A stretch of DNA of 64,000 nucleotides from SIG307 sp045596385. Its GTDB lineage: Bacteria; Bacillota; Clostridia; Lachnospirales; Lachnospiraceae. Below are positions 24,085 to 32,999 of this stretch, in pieces. Location: assembly GCA_045596385.1 (NCBI GenBank), contig JAZOCC010000024.1, positions 62,001 to 126,000 on the forward strand. The letters are read 5' to 3'. Both the position numbers and the translations under genes were made by a program. Numbering within the stretch: position 1 is the stretch's first letter; every line of letters begins with the position of its first letter. The notes below the pieces were generated by a model. That model ran no database searches, was not told the DNA's origin, and worked only from the letters and a program-made list of their open reading frames with translations.

Positions 24085-25611
24085 ATGCGAACTAGTATTG
24101 TTGGGCAATTTAACTATATTTGTGAAAGCTTTCCCGATAAATGTGCGGTTGTTGAGGGAGGTAATGAAGTTACTTTTCAACAACTGGATAAAATGCAAAA
24201 GAAAATAGGTAAATTCGCATTCGGTGAAGAAACGATGCGAGGTCAGATTATTGCTGTTTTATTGCCAAAGTCTACGATGTTAATTGCATCTGATATGGCA
24301 AGCCTTTCGGCCGGAGGGGCGTTTATGAATTTGGACTGTAAGTTGCCGGAAGAAAGAATGAAAGCAATTTTGGGACACGTGAATCCAAAAGTGATTTTGA
24401 CAAATGCAGAACTGAGCAATAGGTACAGAACGGCATTAAGCGGACAAAATGTATGTTGCCTTGCAGAGGAGGCGTTAGAGAACTTCGAACGCATACCGAC
24501 GGATGGGTATAAAGAGATAATAGATACAGATCCGTTCTGCGTAATTAATACTTCCGGTTCAACAGGAATTCCAAAAGCTGTGGTTTTGAATCAAAAGAGT
24601 TTTTTTGATTTTTTGGATTGGTCCTGCGAAGTGTACCATTTTGACGAGACGGAGCGTATAGGATGTTTAACTCCGGTATTCTTTGATATTTATGTTTTTG
24701 AGCTATGCTTATTAATGTGCAAGGGGGCTACAATGGTTCTGTTGGATGCAAAATATGCAACGTTTCCGATGGAACTGGTAAAGAAGCTGGAAGAGGACAA
24801 AATCACGTTTATTTTCTGGGTTCCGACAATTATGGTTAATATTGCCAATATGGGGCTGTTGGATGAAATCACCCTTCCGTGCTTAAAGAAAGTCTGGTTT
24901 GCGGGAGAAGTGTTCCCTACAAAGCAGTTTAATTATTGGTACGACCGGCTTCCCGATACACAGTTCTCAAATCTGTACGGGCCGATTGAGATAACATTGG
25001 ATTGCACATATTACATTATCGAGAAGCGAATAGAAGACGATGAAGCGATTCCGATTGGATACCCATGTAGAAATACGGATGTTCTGATTTTAAACGATGA
25101 TAATTGCATGTGTGAATCGATGGAAAAGGGTGAACTCTGTGTAAGAGGAACTTCTTTAGCAATGGGATATTACAATGATTGGGAGAAGACGCAAAAAGTC
25201 TTCGTTCAAAATCCGTTGAATAGTAAGTATCCGGAGATGATTTATCGGACGGGAGATATTGTTTATCGCTCGGAAACAGGAGAGATTATGTTTGTGGGGC
25301 GTAAAGATAGTCTGATAAAACACTCAGGGTATCGGATTGAACTGGGCGAAATAGAGCATGTTGTAGTGAACCAGTGCGGATTGGTAAAAAATTGCTGTGC
25401 CATATATTTAAAGGAAAAATCCGAGATAATTCTTTGCTATGAGTCGGATGAAGAAATAACGAGAATTGCATTTGGAAAAGAGCTTGGCAAATATTTGCCG
25501 AAGTATATGATACCGAAAGAGTTTGTTCAATATAAATCGATGCCGCAAAATGCAAATGGTAAAATTGATAGATTCAAACTGGAACAGGAGATTAGAAGCA
25601 AGGAGGAATAA
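24085..25611 (+). CDS. Adenylating ligase, DltA/NRPS A-domain type
   Basis: The 508-residue AMP-forming enzyme has INTSGSTGIPKAVVLNQKSF (A3), LYGPIEITLDC (A5, Ile in place of the common Thr), YRTGDIVY (A7), GRKDSLIKHSGYRIELGEIE (A8) and NANGKIDR with the late catalytic Lys (A10). It activates a carboxylic or amino acid as adenylate and loads it onto the neighbouring carrier protein. Overall length and stand-alone form resemble D-alanine ligase DltA, but the substrate cannot be read reliably by eye. GGAGAATGGT precedes ATG 24085. It belongs to the sigma-28 operon. Confidence 0.9.
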   Translation: MRTSIVGQFNYICESFPDKCAVVEGGNEVTFQQLDKMQKKIGKFAFGEETMRGQIIAVLLPKSTMLIASDMASLSAGGAFMNLDCKLPEERMKAILGHVNPKVILTNAELSNRYRTALSGQNVCCLAEEALENFERIPTDGYKEIIDTDPFCVINTSGSTGIPKAVVLNQKSFFDFLDWSCEVYHFDETERIGCLTPVFFDIYVFELCLLMCKGATMVLLDAKYATFPMELVKKLEEDKITFIFWVPTIMVNIANMGLLDEITLPCLKKVWFAGEVFPTKQFNYWYDRLPDTQFSNLYGPIEITLDCTYYIIEKRIEDDEAIPIGYPCRNTDVLILNDDNCMCESMEKGELCVRGTSLAMGYYNDWEKTQKVFVQNPLNSKYPEMIYRTGDIVYRSETGEIMFVGRKDSLIKHSGYRIELGEIEHVVVNQCGLVKNCCAIYLKEKSEIILCYESDEEITRIAFGKELGKYLPKYMIPKEFVQYKSMPQNANGKIDRFKLEQEIRSKEE

Positions 25612-25616
25612 TATAC

Positions 25617-27173
25617 TTGGGTAAAGTGATTGTATTTACAAGAGTATTCCGTTATGAGCCGATTATTGAAGCCTGTATTCGAAGCGTTTTGATGCAGACC
25701 TATAAGGACTTTGTATATTATGTGTGGGTAAGTGAGAAAACCTTACCGACTGTTGAGAAATATGCGAAAACAGATCAGAGAATAAAAATAGTGCAACGTC
25801 ATGAGTGGGATGAAAATCAAAGTTATCATGTGTACTTTCGAGAGATGATTCAAAGAGAACATGCACAATATCTGTGCGAGGTGGACGCAGATGATATTCT
25901 TCAGAAAGAATTCATTGAAAAGATGAAGTCTTTTTTAGAAACAAATCAGTTGGATATGGCGCTTTGTAACAGAGGATATTTTGATAAGAACGGTGTTCTC
26001 AATATAAAAAATGAAATGGACACGGTGGTATCTACAAGGGAAGAATTGGGCGACAAGCTGCCGGAATTATATCTTGGATTACGTACCGTATGGGGGACAT
26101 TATTTACTACGGAAAGTATCATGAATGCCGATTTGTCCTATATTCCAACCGGTGATAAAAAGGTATTGTATGGCGGAGATACGATGCTGATGTTTACAAT
26201 TTTGCGGGTGTGTCATAAGGTCGGATTTTTAAAAGACGAATTATATTACTATAATCTGGGTGGTGGAGTCAGCAATCACTATGCAGAATCGAGATTAAAA
26301 GAGGATGTATATTTGTATCATTTTGTAATGGATTTCTTAAATGATATGAATGCACAATCTCCGGGGAATATTATTTTTTTAAAGCGTGTATTGTTTAATG
26401 CAATCAAAGATACTGCTAACTTGATTGTTAATTCGGATCAGGATGTTGAGAAGAAGATTACGGATTTGGCCGTTATATGTTGTTATCCGGAGGTTAAGGA
26501 TGCATTTTACGTTTGTATGCAATTGATGCGCGGATATACATATGAGAATTCGCCGATTGCATGGTTGTTCCGGGAACGAATTATTAGGGGGGATATGACG
26601 GAAACACAGTATGCGAATTTGATTTCGATATATAAAAGTGCATGCTCCAAATTTGAGAATATTGCTATTGAAGAGTGCTTTCATGAATGGATAAAGGATA
26701 GAGAAGGTTTAATCAAACTGAGTGTCGGGACAATAAAGGATAGTATGCTTTATTTGCTTTCTTCCTTGCATGAAATACCGGAATTGCAAATGGCAGAAGC
26801 ATTAGTGCTGATTGAAAAGATAGCAGGAGAGGAATGGATTAGAAAACATCTAACGGATTATCTGTTTGTATGTGATGCCAGGTATGTTATTAGTGCGATC
26901 CTTAGAGGTGAAAAAAGAGCAAGCGAGATGATGATTAGGGAGATGGAAAAAGGAAATGAGTTTTATAAAAACTATCTGTTGCTCTATAAGGATTTTTCAG
27001 CATACATAGGTGATTCGGAGAGTTTTTTGAATGCATGGATCCTAGAATGTGAGTGTAATATTCTGCATGGTGATGTTGAAACGGCACAAAAGGATTTAGA
27101 GGAAATTAGATCAATGGGAGTACAGGACGTCTGGCTTGATGAACTTGAAGTTATGATAAATGAAAGACGATAG
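25617..27173 (+). CDS. Glycosyltransferase (GT-A fold) with long C-terminal region
   Basis: The 518-residue protein starts at TTG 25617; AGGAGG lies ten bases upstream. The N-terminal GT2-like domain (~1-260) has KVIVFTRVFRYEPIIEACIR, LMQTYKDFVYYVWVSE and CEVDADDILQKEFIEK, with the DxD metal motif at ~88. The remainder is alpha-helical without membrane helices (~280-518) and could recognise protein acceptors. It lies after the adenylating ligase in the same operon. A role in building or attaching the flagellin glycan is inferred from context. The AT-rich composition matches its operon partners. Confidence 0.82.
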   Translation: MGKVIVFTRVFRYEPIIEACIRSVLMQTYKDFVYYVWVSEKTLPTVEKYAKTDQRIKIVQRHEWDENQSYHVYFREMIQREHAQYLCEVDADDILQKEFIEKMKSFLETNQLDMALCNRGYFDKNGVLNIKNEMDTVVSTREELGDKLPELYLGLRTVWGTLFTTESIMNADLSYIPTGDKKVLYGGDTMLMFTILRVCHKVGFLKDELYYYNLGGGVSNHYAESRLKEDVYLYHFVMDFLNDMNAQSPGNIIFLKRVLFNAIKDTANLIVNSDQDVEKKITDLAVICCYPEVKDAFYVCMQLMRGYTYENSPIAWLFRERIIRGDMTETQYANLISIYKSACSKFENIAIEECFHEWIKDREGLIKLSVGTIKDSMLYLLSSLHEIPELQMAEALVLIEKIAGEEWIRKHLTDYLFVCDARYVISAILRGEKRASEMMIREMEKGNEFYKNYLLLYKDFSAYIGDSESFLNAWILECECNILHGDVETAQKDLEEIRSMGVQDVWLDELEVMINERR

Positions 27174-27207
27174 GAAGTTTAAAACGATGTAGAAAGGAAG
27201 ATATGAT

Positions 27208-28233
27208 ATGAATGATGAAAAGAGCATAAAGAAAAACATCAAACCTTCCTTTGATGAGAACAGACAGAAACTGGGACATGTTTTACCACTTCAAACCCCT
27301 TTTACGGTGATCTTGGACAGTAGTGAAGCCTGTAATTTCAAATGTAACTATTGTTTTCGCACCGAGGATAAAGCTGTTTGGGGCTATGCGAAAGATAATA
27401 AATTAATGGATTGGGAGTTGTTTGTGCGAGCGGTAGAACAGATTATGGCGTTTGGGGAACAGGTAAAGACAATTTCGCTTTCCAATCATGGAGAACCTCT
27501 CTGTAATCGTTGTCTTCCGGATATGGTACGCTACATAAAGAACAAAGGAATCACAAGCAGGGTATCTATTCATACCAATGCGTCATTATTGGATGAGGAC
27601 TATGTCTTTGACTTGGCGGATTCGGGGATTGATAAGGTGGTTGTTTCGCTGCAGGGAATGACTTCGGATAAATATCGTCAGGTTTGCGGTGTTTCTGTAG
27701 ATGTAAATCGGTTGTATGACATGCTGAAGCTGTTTGCTGAGAAAAAGAAGAATACCATGCTGCATATTAAGGTGGCGGATGTGGCGTTGGAACAGGGGGA
27801 AGAGGAAAGGTTTTATGAGAAGTTTCTCCCGATTGCAGACCGTGTGTTTGTGGAAAAGATTGTGCCGATTTGGAAAGGAACCGAGTTTTCGGTGCAACAG
27901 GCAAAAAATATGGTGCAGAATAAATATGGTGCACTTCTGCCGAAACAGCGGTGTTGTCCGGTAGTGTTTCACACGATAGTGGTAACACCGAATGGGGATG
28001 TATATCCTTGTACCCAGCTTCTGTCGCCGAAATCATTAGGTAATATAAAGGAAACTACATTGAAGCAACTTTGGAACGGAGAAGAACGAAAAGGGCTGCT
28101 AAAAAGACAGTTAGAATTGTGCGCTCCGGAGGCTTGTGAGGGATGTTATATTCGGGATAATAGTATTTTCACGGAAGAGGATTTGATTGATGCGTACCGT
28201 GGTGAGATTTTGGAACGGTTGATGAAGAAATAA
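27208..28233 (+). CDS. Radical SAM protein with SPASM-like C-terminus
   Basis: The 341-residue enzyme carries CNFKCNYCF (C-x3-C-x2-C, ~46-53) for the 4Fe-4S/SAM cluster, ISLSNHGEPLCN as the SAM-binding GGEP-like strand, and a C-terminal Cys set (CCPVVFHTIVVTPNGDVYPC, then C-x4-C-x2-C near 300) typical of SPASM/twitch auxiliary clusters. Such enzymes modify peptides or sugars. Linked to a sugar-nucleotide enzyme, a carrier protein and glycosyltransferases, it may act on the flagellin glycan or on flagellin itself (inference). It is the last gene of the operon, with the terminator at 28241. AAAGGAAG precedes ATG 27208. Confidence 0.9.
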   Translation: MNDEKSIKKNIKPSFDENRQKLGHVLPLQTPFTVILDSSEACNFKCNYCFRTEDKAVWGYAKDNKLMDWELFVRAVEQIMAFGEQVKTISLSNHGEPLCNRCLPDMVRYIKNKGITSRVSIHTNASLLDEDYVFDLADSGIDKVVVSLQGMTSDKYRQVCGVSVDVNRLYDMLKLFAEKKKNTMLHIKVADVALEQGEEERFYEKFLPIADRVFVEKIVPIWKGTEFSVQQAKNMVQNKYGALLPKQRCCPVVFHTIVVTPNGDVYPCTQLLSPKSLGNIKETTLKQLWNGEERKGLLKRQLELCAPEACEGCYIRDNSIFTEEDLIDAYRGEILERLMKK

Positions 28234-28240
28234 AATCGAT

Positions 28241-28278
28241 GCCCCTTGGAAATTAAAGTTGAATTTCCAAGGGGCTTT
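28241..28278. terminator. Terminator of the glycan operon
   Basis: A 14-bp perfect stem (28241-28254/28262-28275, arm GCCCCTTGGAAATT) plus TTT. It also lies past the 3' end of the reversed Rpn pseudogene. Confidence 0.9.
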
Positions 28279-28288
28279 GTGCGTCCTG

Positions 28289-29010
28289 TTACTGCTGTTG
28301 TGCGGTTGCCAGCAAGGCTTTTAAGTGAGCAATTTCTGCGGCTTGCGCCTGAAGTGCCACGTCTTTCTCGGCGATGGCCACGTCCCTTTCAGCGATGGCT
28401 GCGTCTTTTTCAGCGACCAGCCTTTCCAACCCACGGCGGACTCTGCGGGCTTCTTCTACCGCCTCGCAGTAGGAACGGATTTTGAGATCCTGATTGGATT
28501 GGAGTAGGGTTTCCGCAGCATCGGAAACGTATTCGTTTTCTTGTGCCATTTTCTTTATCGCCTCCCAGGTATCAGCTTTGAACAATCGTGCCCAGTGGTC
28601 GATACCGTACTTACGGTCTTCCTCTGTGGCAAGTTCTATCTGGTTTATGTTTACCACAGATAAGACAAATTTGCTTCTATATATTTCGTGATTCTTTACA
28701 TTCAGAAGCTTAAAGGTGGCATAGAATTCCGGGATGAGGTGCTCCAAATCAAAATCCCAAAATCCGATATGATAGACCGGCTTTGCTTTGATATAGTCTT
28801 CTCCTTGCATGAGCTGGTCAAAGGTACGGCAGGCATAGCTTAGAGAGCGTTCCGGCTAGTTCTTCCCATTGATGACCTGAACCTCAAAGTTCAGGATACG
28901 GTCGTTGTTTAACATTACTTTCAGGTCAAGAATAAATTCTTTGTCCCTTGGCTGTTCTCCGAATTCAATCAGGTTTAGTACTTCCACGGATTTGATTTCC
29001 TCTGGGACCT
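28289..29010 (-). pseudogene. Rpn-family nuclease, broken second copy
   Basis: This is closely similar to the intact Rpn gene at 19509-20342 from its C-terminus back to about VLNLIEFGEQPRDKEF. The codon for Trp in NGKNWPER is TAG here (28856-28858), a nonsense change. Left of it an in-frame part from MQGEDYIKAKP continues to the end. Beyond ~29010 the N-terminal ~50 codons and the ribosome site are absent and replaced by the flagellin upstream region. The coiled repeat tail differs in units (AEKDAAI, AERDVAI, AEKDVAL). It cannot make full-length protein. Confidence 0.88.
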
Positions 29011-29049
29011 TTCTCCTAAAATTTTCTGAAAAAAGTTTTAAAAAAGGTA

Positions 29050-29077
29050 TAAAGTTTTTTCTCGGCACTGTCGATAT
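29050..29077 (+). promoter_or_regulatory. Sigma-28 promoter of flagellin
   Basis: TAAA (29050-29053), a 16-bp spacer and GTCGATAT (29070-29077), one base from GCCGATAT. The bases after the start (CAAAGACATTGTC) resemble those after the 20729 promoter (CAAAGACGTCGTC). Confidence 0.82.
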
Positions 29078-29084
29078 AGTTAGT

Positions 29085-29262
29085 GTAAGGACAAAGACAT
29101 TGTCCGCACGGAGAGCAAGACGCATCTCCGGAGGCAGACGTTCAATCCTAGGTGAACAGGCTGCCAAAGCAAAAACCAATCAAACAAAAGTGACCCGAAA
29201 GGATTCGGGGGACTGCATCCCCTCATAGTGAGAGGATGGAACCATTATAAGGAGGTAATATT
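29085..29262 (+). promoter_or_regulatory. Structured flagellin leader with CsrA-like sites
   Basis: The ~180-nt leader contains hairpin CCCGAA-AGGA-TTCGGG (29194-29209), which presents GGA in its loop. A second hairpin (29216-29239) includes GAGAGGATG, and the Shine-Dalgarno is AAGGAGGT (29249-29256). GGA in a loop plus GGA at the ribosome site is the classical CsrA arrangement known for the B. subtilis hag leader. No csrA or fliW lies in the window. Confidence 0.5.
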
Positions 29263-30900
29263 ATGAGTATGGTAGTTCAACACAACATGCAGGCAATGAA
29301 TGCCAACAGACAGTTAGGAATCGCAACAGGTGCAGTAGGAAAGTCCACTGAGAAGCTTTCTTCCGGTTTCAGAATTAACCGTGCGGCAGATGATGCAGCA
29401 GGCTTAGCTATTTCCGAGAAGATGAGAAGCCAGATCAGAGGTTTGAACCAGGCTTCTACCAACGCACAGGACGGTATCTCCCTCATCCAGACCGCTGAAG
29501 GTGCTCTTAACGAGACTCACTCCATTCTTCAGAGAATGAGACAGCTCTCCGTACAGGCAGCCAACGGTACTGAGACCGACGAAGATCGTTCCAACCTTCA
29601 GGACGAAGTAGCTCAGCTTCAGGACGAGTTAGATCGTATCGCTGAGACCACCGAGTTCAACACCATGAAGTTACTTGACGGTTCCTTCAGTGGCGGTACT
29701 GCAAGCTCCACCAGCGCAGGTCCGAAGTACGGTATCTACAGCGGTACTGCTGACGGTCTTGGTGCTTTCGTTACTTCTGATGTAGCAGGTATTGTTGTCA
29801 AGGCAAATACCGTTGCTACCGCAGGCGGTGAGTCCGCAATCTGGGATAAGACCGGTAAGGAATTAACCCTTAACCTTGCTGAGAATAAGACCTATTCTCA
29901 GGAGGAGATTGACGCTCTTATCAAGAATGCAAAGCAGGAAGATAACGATGCAGAGAATGTTCCGGCAAATGTTACCGTTAAGTTTGCTAACGGTGTTTAT
30001 ACCGCAACGGGAGAAAAGGAGTCCGCAGCAACTGTAGCCGGTAAAAAGGCAACCACAGGCGAGCAGACGATTGATGATTTCGCTGTAGGAGCAGATACGA
30101 TTGAAATTACCGCAAATAAGTACGGCGCAGACATGGATATTAAGATTAACATCTCCTTCGACGCAGATGCAGGTAAGGAAGAGGTTAAGCTTGGTACCGC
30201 TGCAGTCTACGATATGACCAAGGATTCTACCGACGGTATTACCGGTGCTCAGTATGACGTGAAGTTACAGACCGGTAAGGAATACACCGCTGAGGATATC
30301 GAGAAGATTCTTGCAGAGGCAGGTCTTGATGTAGATGTTAAGTTAAGCGGTCATGCGGATGGTCCGGAAGACAATCCGAACACCCTTATGGTAGCTGATA
30401 AGGATGCTACTACGGTTGAACTTGAGTTGGATGGCGGTGCCGGTATCGGTGATGAGGATGCATACTTCACCCAGCCGAAGTACGATACGACTGCTGCAAC
30501 CGGCGGTATGAGACTTCAGGTTGGTGCAAACGAAGGTCAGACCATCAGCTTCAACATTGATGACATGAGCGCTCTTTCCCTTGGCGTAAACGGTACCAAC
30601 GTACGCGTTGACGATCAGGATAAGGCAGCAAGCTCCATCAGTGCTATCGACGGCGCTATCGAGAAGGTTTCCAAGCAGCGTTCCGCACTTGGTGCTATCC
30701 AGAACCGTCTTGAGCACACCATTGCAAACCTCGACGTTGCAGCTGAGAACCTGCAGACCGCAGAGTCCAGAATCCGTGACGTTGACATGGCTAAGGAAAT
30801 GGTTGAGTACAGCAAGAACAACATCCTGTCTCAGGCTTCCCAGTCCATGCTGGCTCAGGCTAACCAGTCTAACCAGGGAGTTCTTTCCTTACTTGGCTAA
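29263..30900 (+). CDS. hag: Flagellin
   Basis: The 545-residue filament protein has a conserved N-terminal D0/D1 part (MVVQHNMQAMNANRQLGIAT, ~1-150) and C-terminal D1/D0 part (~440-545, NLQTAESRIRDVDMAKEMVE through QANQSNQGVLSLLG). The middle (~150-430) is a variable D2/D3 insert rich in Thr, Asp, Gly and Ala, the surface-exposed portion and a likely glycan acceptor. Codon use is strongly biased, as expected for a highly expressed gene. Secretion uses the flagellar type III system, so there is no signal peptide. It is driven by the sigma-28 promoter, with translation probably tuned by the leader hairpins. Confidence 0.97.
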   Translation: MSMVVQHNMQAMNANRQLGIATGAVGKSTEKLSSGFRINRAADDAAGLAISEKMRSQIRGLNQASTNAQDGISLIQTAEGALNETHSILQRMRQLSVQAANGTETDEDRSNLQDEVAQLQDELDRIAETTEFNTMKLLDGSFSGGTASSTSAGPKYGIYSGTADGLGAFVTSDVAGIVVKANTVATAGGESAIWDKTGKELTLNLAENKTYSQEEIDALIKNAKQEDNDAENVPANVTVKFANGVYTATGEKESAATVAGKKATTGEQTIDDFAVGADTIEITANKYGADMDIKINISFDADAGKEEVKLGTAAVYDMTKDSTDGITGAQYDVKLQTGKEYTAEDIEKILAEAGLDVDVKLSGHADGPEDNPNTLMVADKDATTVELELDGGAGIGDEDAYFTQPKYDTTAATGGMRLQVGANEGQTISFNIDDMSALSLGVNGTNVRVDDQDKAASSISAIDGAIEKVSKQRSALGAIQNRLEHTIANLDVAAENLQTAESRIRDVDMAKEMVEYSKNNILSQASQSMLAQANQSNQGVLSLLG

Positions 30901-30943
30901 TAGCCTCGCAGGGTAAGTAACCTACACATAATTGATTTTTTTC

Positions 30944-30980
30944 GGAGGGGTTCCGCACCTAGGAGTGGGACCCCTCCTTT
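30944..30980 (+). terminator. Flagellin terminator
   Basis: An 11-bp stem with one GU (30944-30954/30967-30977) followed by TTT. The next gene starts only 17 bases later, so part of the transcription may read through. Confidence 0.8.
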
Positions 30981-30993
30981 GTAGAGGGATTAT

Positions 30994-32922
30994 ATGGAGA
31001 AGAAGCGACCGATATTAAGCATCTCTATGTTGGTTTCCAACAACCGGAGAGAAACGATAGAAAAGTGTATGGAGTCACTGGTGCCGCTGCTAAAGGCGGT
31101 GCCGAGTGAACTGATTATTGTGGATACGGGCTGCACCGACGGTTCGGTGGATATTGCGCGGCAGTATGCAGACAAGGTGGTGGAATTTACCTGGTGTAAG
31201 GACTTTTCGGCGGCCCGGAATGCGGGGCTTTTTGAATGCACCGGTGAATGGTTTTTGTATTTGGATGATGATGAGTGGTTTGAGGATGTGTCGGAGCTGA
31301 TTGCGTTTTTATCCGGCGACGAGAAAAAACACTGTGATGCGGTGTGGTATATTCAGCGAAACTACGACAATTTTGAAGGGACGGCATATAACGATACCTA
31401 TGTGGGGCGCATGGTGAAGTTGACACCGGAGACGAAGTTTTGCGGGAAGATTCACGAGTGGCTGGAACCGTTGCCGAAGATGATAAAACGGGTCGGTTCC
31501 TATGTGCATCATTACGGTTATGTATATAAAAGTGAAGAAGACAGGTTGAAGCATTTGGAGCGAAATCTTACGCTGGAAGAGGAAGCGGTACGGGAGAATC
31601 CGAAGGATATCCGTATGTGTTGTCAGCTGGTACAGGAGTACCGGGCGGCACGCCGATACGAGGAGGCGGAAAGGTTGGCGCGCGAGACGCTAAAGATTAC
31701 AGAGTATGAGGTGACCAATTCCTTTGTACAGTATTTGATGCTGGTAATTCCGCGGATTTATACAGAGCAGGAGCGGTATGAGGAGGCGATTGCCGGGTTT
31801 GAAGCGCTGGAGCATACGGCGGTGCTTCTGCATCAGACAAAGCTGGGGCTGTATTACGAAAAGGCATTGACCTATGGTTTTATGAAGCAGAAGGAGAATC
31901 TGGTACGCGCATATCTGAAGTATTTCGAGGAGCTGACCGTTCTGCCGAAGGTCGGGGATCCGAGGGAACATCCGGTCATGGATTTTATCCAATATCAGTC
32001 GGATTTTTTTGTTCAGCGGGCTGTGGAATATTCCATGAAAAATCTCATTAGCGGAGAATTATATTCCTATGCGGAAGTAGTATATGCACATATAGACTGG
32101 GAGAAAACGGCTCAGCCGAAGGAGATGCTGTTGGGGCTGTTCCGGTGCTATAAGGAAACCGGTTCGGTGAAGTTGTTAGCAAAGCATGTACCTGCACTTT
32201 TGCGGAATCCGGAGTTGGAACAGATGCTCTACGGAGCAGTGCATTCCTTTTACGAAGAGTATCCGGAAGAACGGGATGCGTTCCTTGCGGATTTGGAGAC
32301 TTTAAAGGTTTCCTCCGGTAATTTTCTGTTTTTCCATCTGCTTTATACGGAGAAGCAGGGGATTACCACGGAGCAGGATATCCGGGATTATTACGAAAGG
32401 AGCGACCGGAAGTACGACGAAGAGGTGGCGATGCTGCTTCTCGGAAAAGCGGAAAGGAAGCTGCTGCAGTATAGTGAGCAGAAGAAAATAGGCTATATCA
32501 CCGAGGTGTTTAAAGAATATATTGCCTGTGTCAAGAGTTATGCGGATGCGGTATACGGTCCGTTTTTTTGGGAAAAAGAGAATCCGTTGGAGGGCGAGGA
32601 GTCTTCCGGTAGCGAAGAGTACAGGGAGGTTCCGGGAGAAATCTATTTTGCCCGGACGATGGGGCGGATATTGGAGATAGAGGATGGAGCTGTTTTTGCT
32701 GCCGGAGTAAAGGAGGCACTGAAACAGAACCCGAGGATGCTGCCGGCGGTTCGGGTGCTACTGGAGGAGCGGGAGGTACTTACTCTGGCAAAACAGTTAA
32801 AGGCCATGGTCCGTGCCCAACTTGCCGAAGGCAAGACCGAAGAAGCAAGGACAATTCTTTCTGAACTGGCGGCGATGCTGCCGGAGGATAAGGAAGTGAA
32901 GGAGCTGCTCAAGAAGCGTTGA
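30994..32922 (+). CDS. TPR glycosyltransferase adjacent to flagellin
   Basis: The 642-residue enzyme has an N-terminal GT2 domain (~1-240): LSISMLVSNNRRETIEKCME, ELIIVDTGCTDGS, KDFSAARNAGLFECTGEWFLYLDDDEWFED with DxD at ~92. A long helical-repeat region (~200-640) contains TPR-like pairs such as YRAARRYEEAERLARETLK. GT2-TPR enzymes beside flagellin are a familiar arrangement in Clostridia, where they glycosylate flagellin. AGAGGGATTAT precedes ATG 30994. Attachment of the glycan made by the upstream operon is an inference from location. Confidence 0.88.
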   Translation: MEKKRPILSISMLVSNNRRETIEKCMESLVPLLKAVPSELIIVDTGCTDGSVDIARQYADKVVEFTWCKDFSAARNAGLFECTGEWFLYLDDDEWFEDVSELIAFLSGDEKKHCDAVWYIQRNYDNFEGTAYNDTYVGRMVKLTPETKFCGKIHEWLEPLPKMIKRVGSYVHHYGYVYKSEEDRLKHLERNLTLEEEAVRENPKDIRMCCQLVQEYRAARRYEEAERLARETLKITEYEVTNSFVQYLMLVIPRIYTEQERYEEAIAGFEALEHTAVLLHQTKLGLYYEKALTYGFMKQKENLVRAYLKYFEELTVLPKVGDPREHPVMDFIQYQSDFFVQRAVEYSMKNLISGELYSYAEVVYAHIDWEKTAQPKEMLLGLFRCYKETGSVKLLAKHVPALLRNPELEQMLYGAVHSFYEEYPEERDAFLADLETLKVSSGNFLFFHLLYTEKQGITTEQDIRDYYERSDRKYDEEVAMLLLGKAERKLLQYSEQKKIGYITEVFKEYIACVKSYADAVYGPFFWEKENPLEGEESSGSEEYREVPGEIYFARTMGRILEIEDGAVFAAGVKEALKQNPRMLPAVRVLLEEREVLTLAKQLKAMVRAQLAEGKTEEARTILSELAAMLPEDKEVKELLKKR

Positions 32923-32945
32923 TTTATGTGAAAAGAAGACATAGA

Positions 32946-32995
32946 AACTCCCCGTGGGGTCAAACGGTGATTTGACGCCAACGGGGAGTTGTTTT
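32946..32995 (+). terminator. Terminator of the TPR glycosyltransferase
   Basis: The long stem has AACTCCCCGT (32946-32955) pairing with ACGGGGAGTT (32981-32990), plus an inner GTCAAA/TTTGAC pairing; TTTT follows. Confidence 0.8.
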
Positions 32996-32999
32996 GAGT

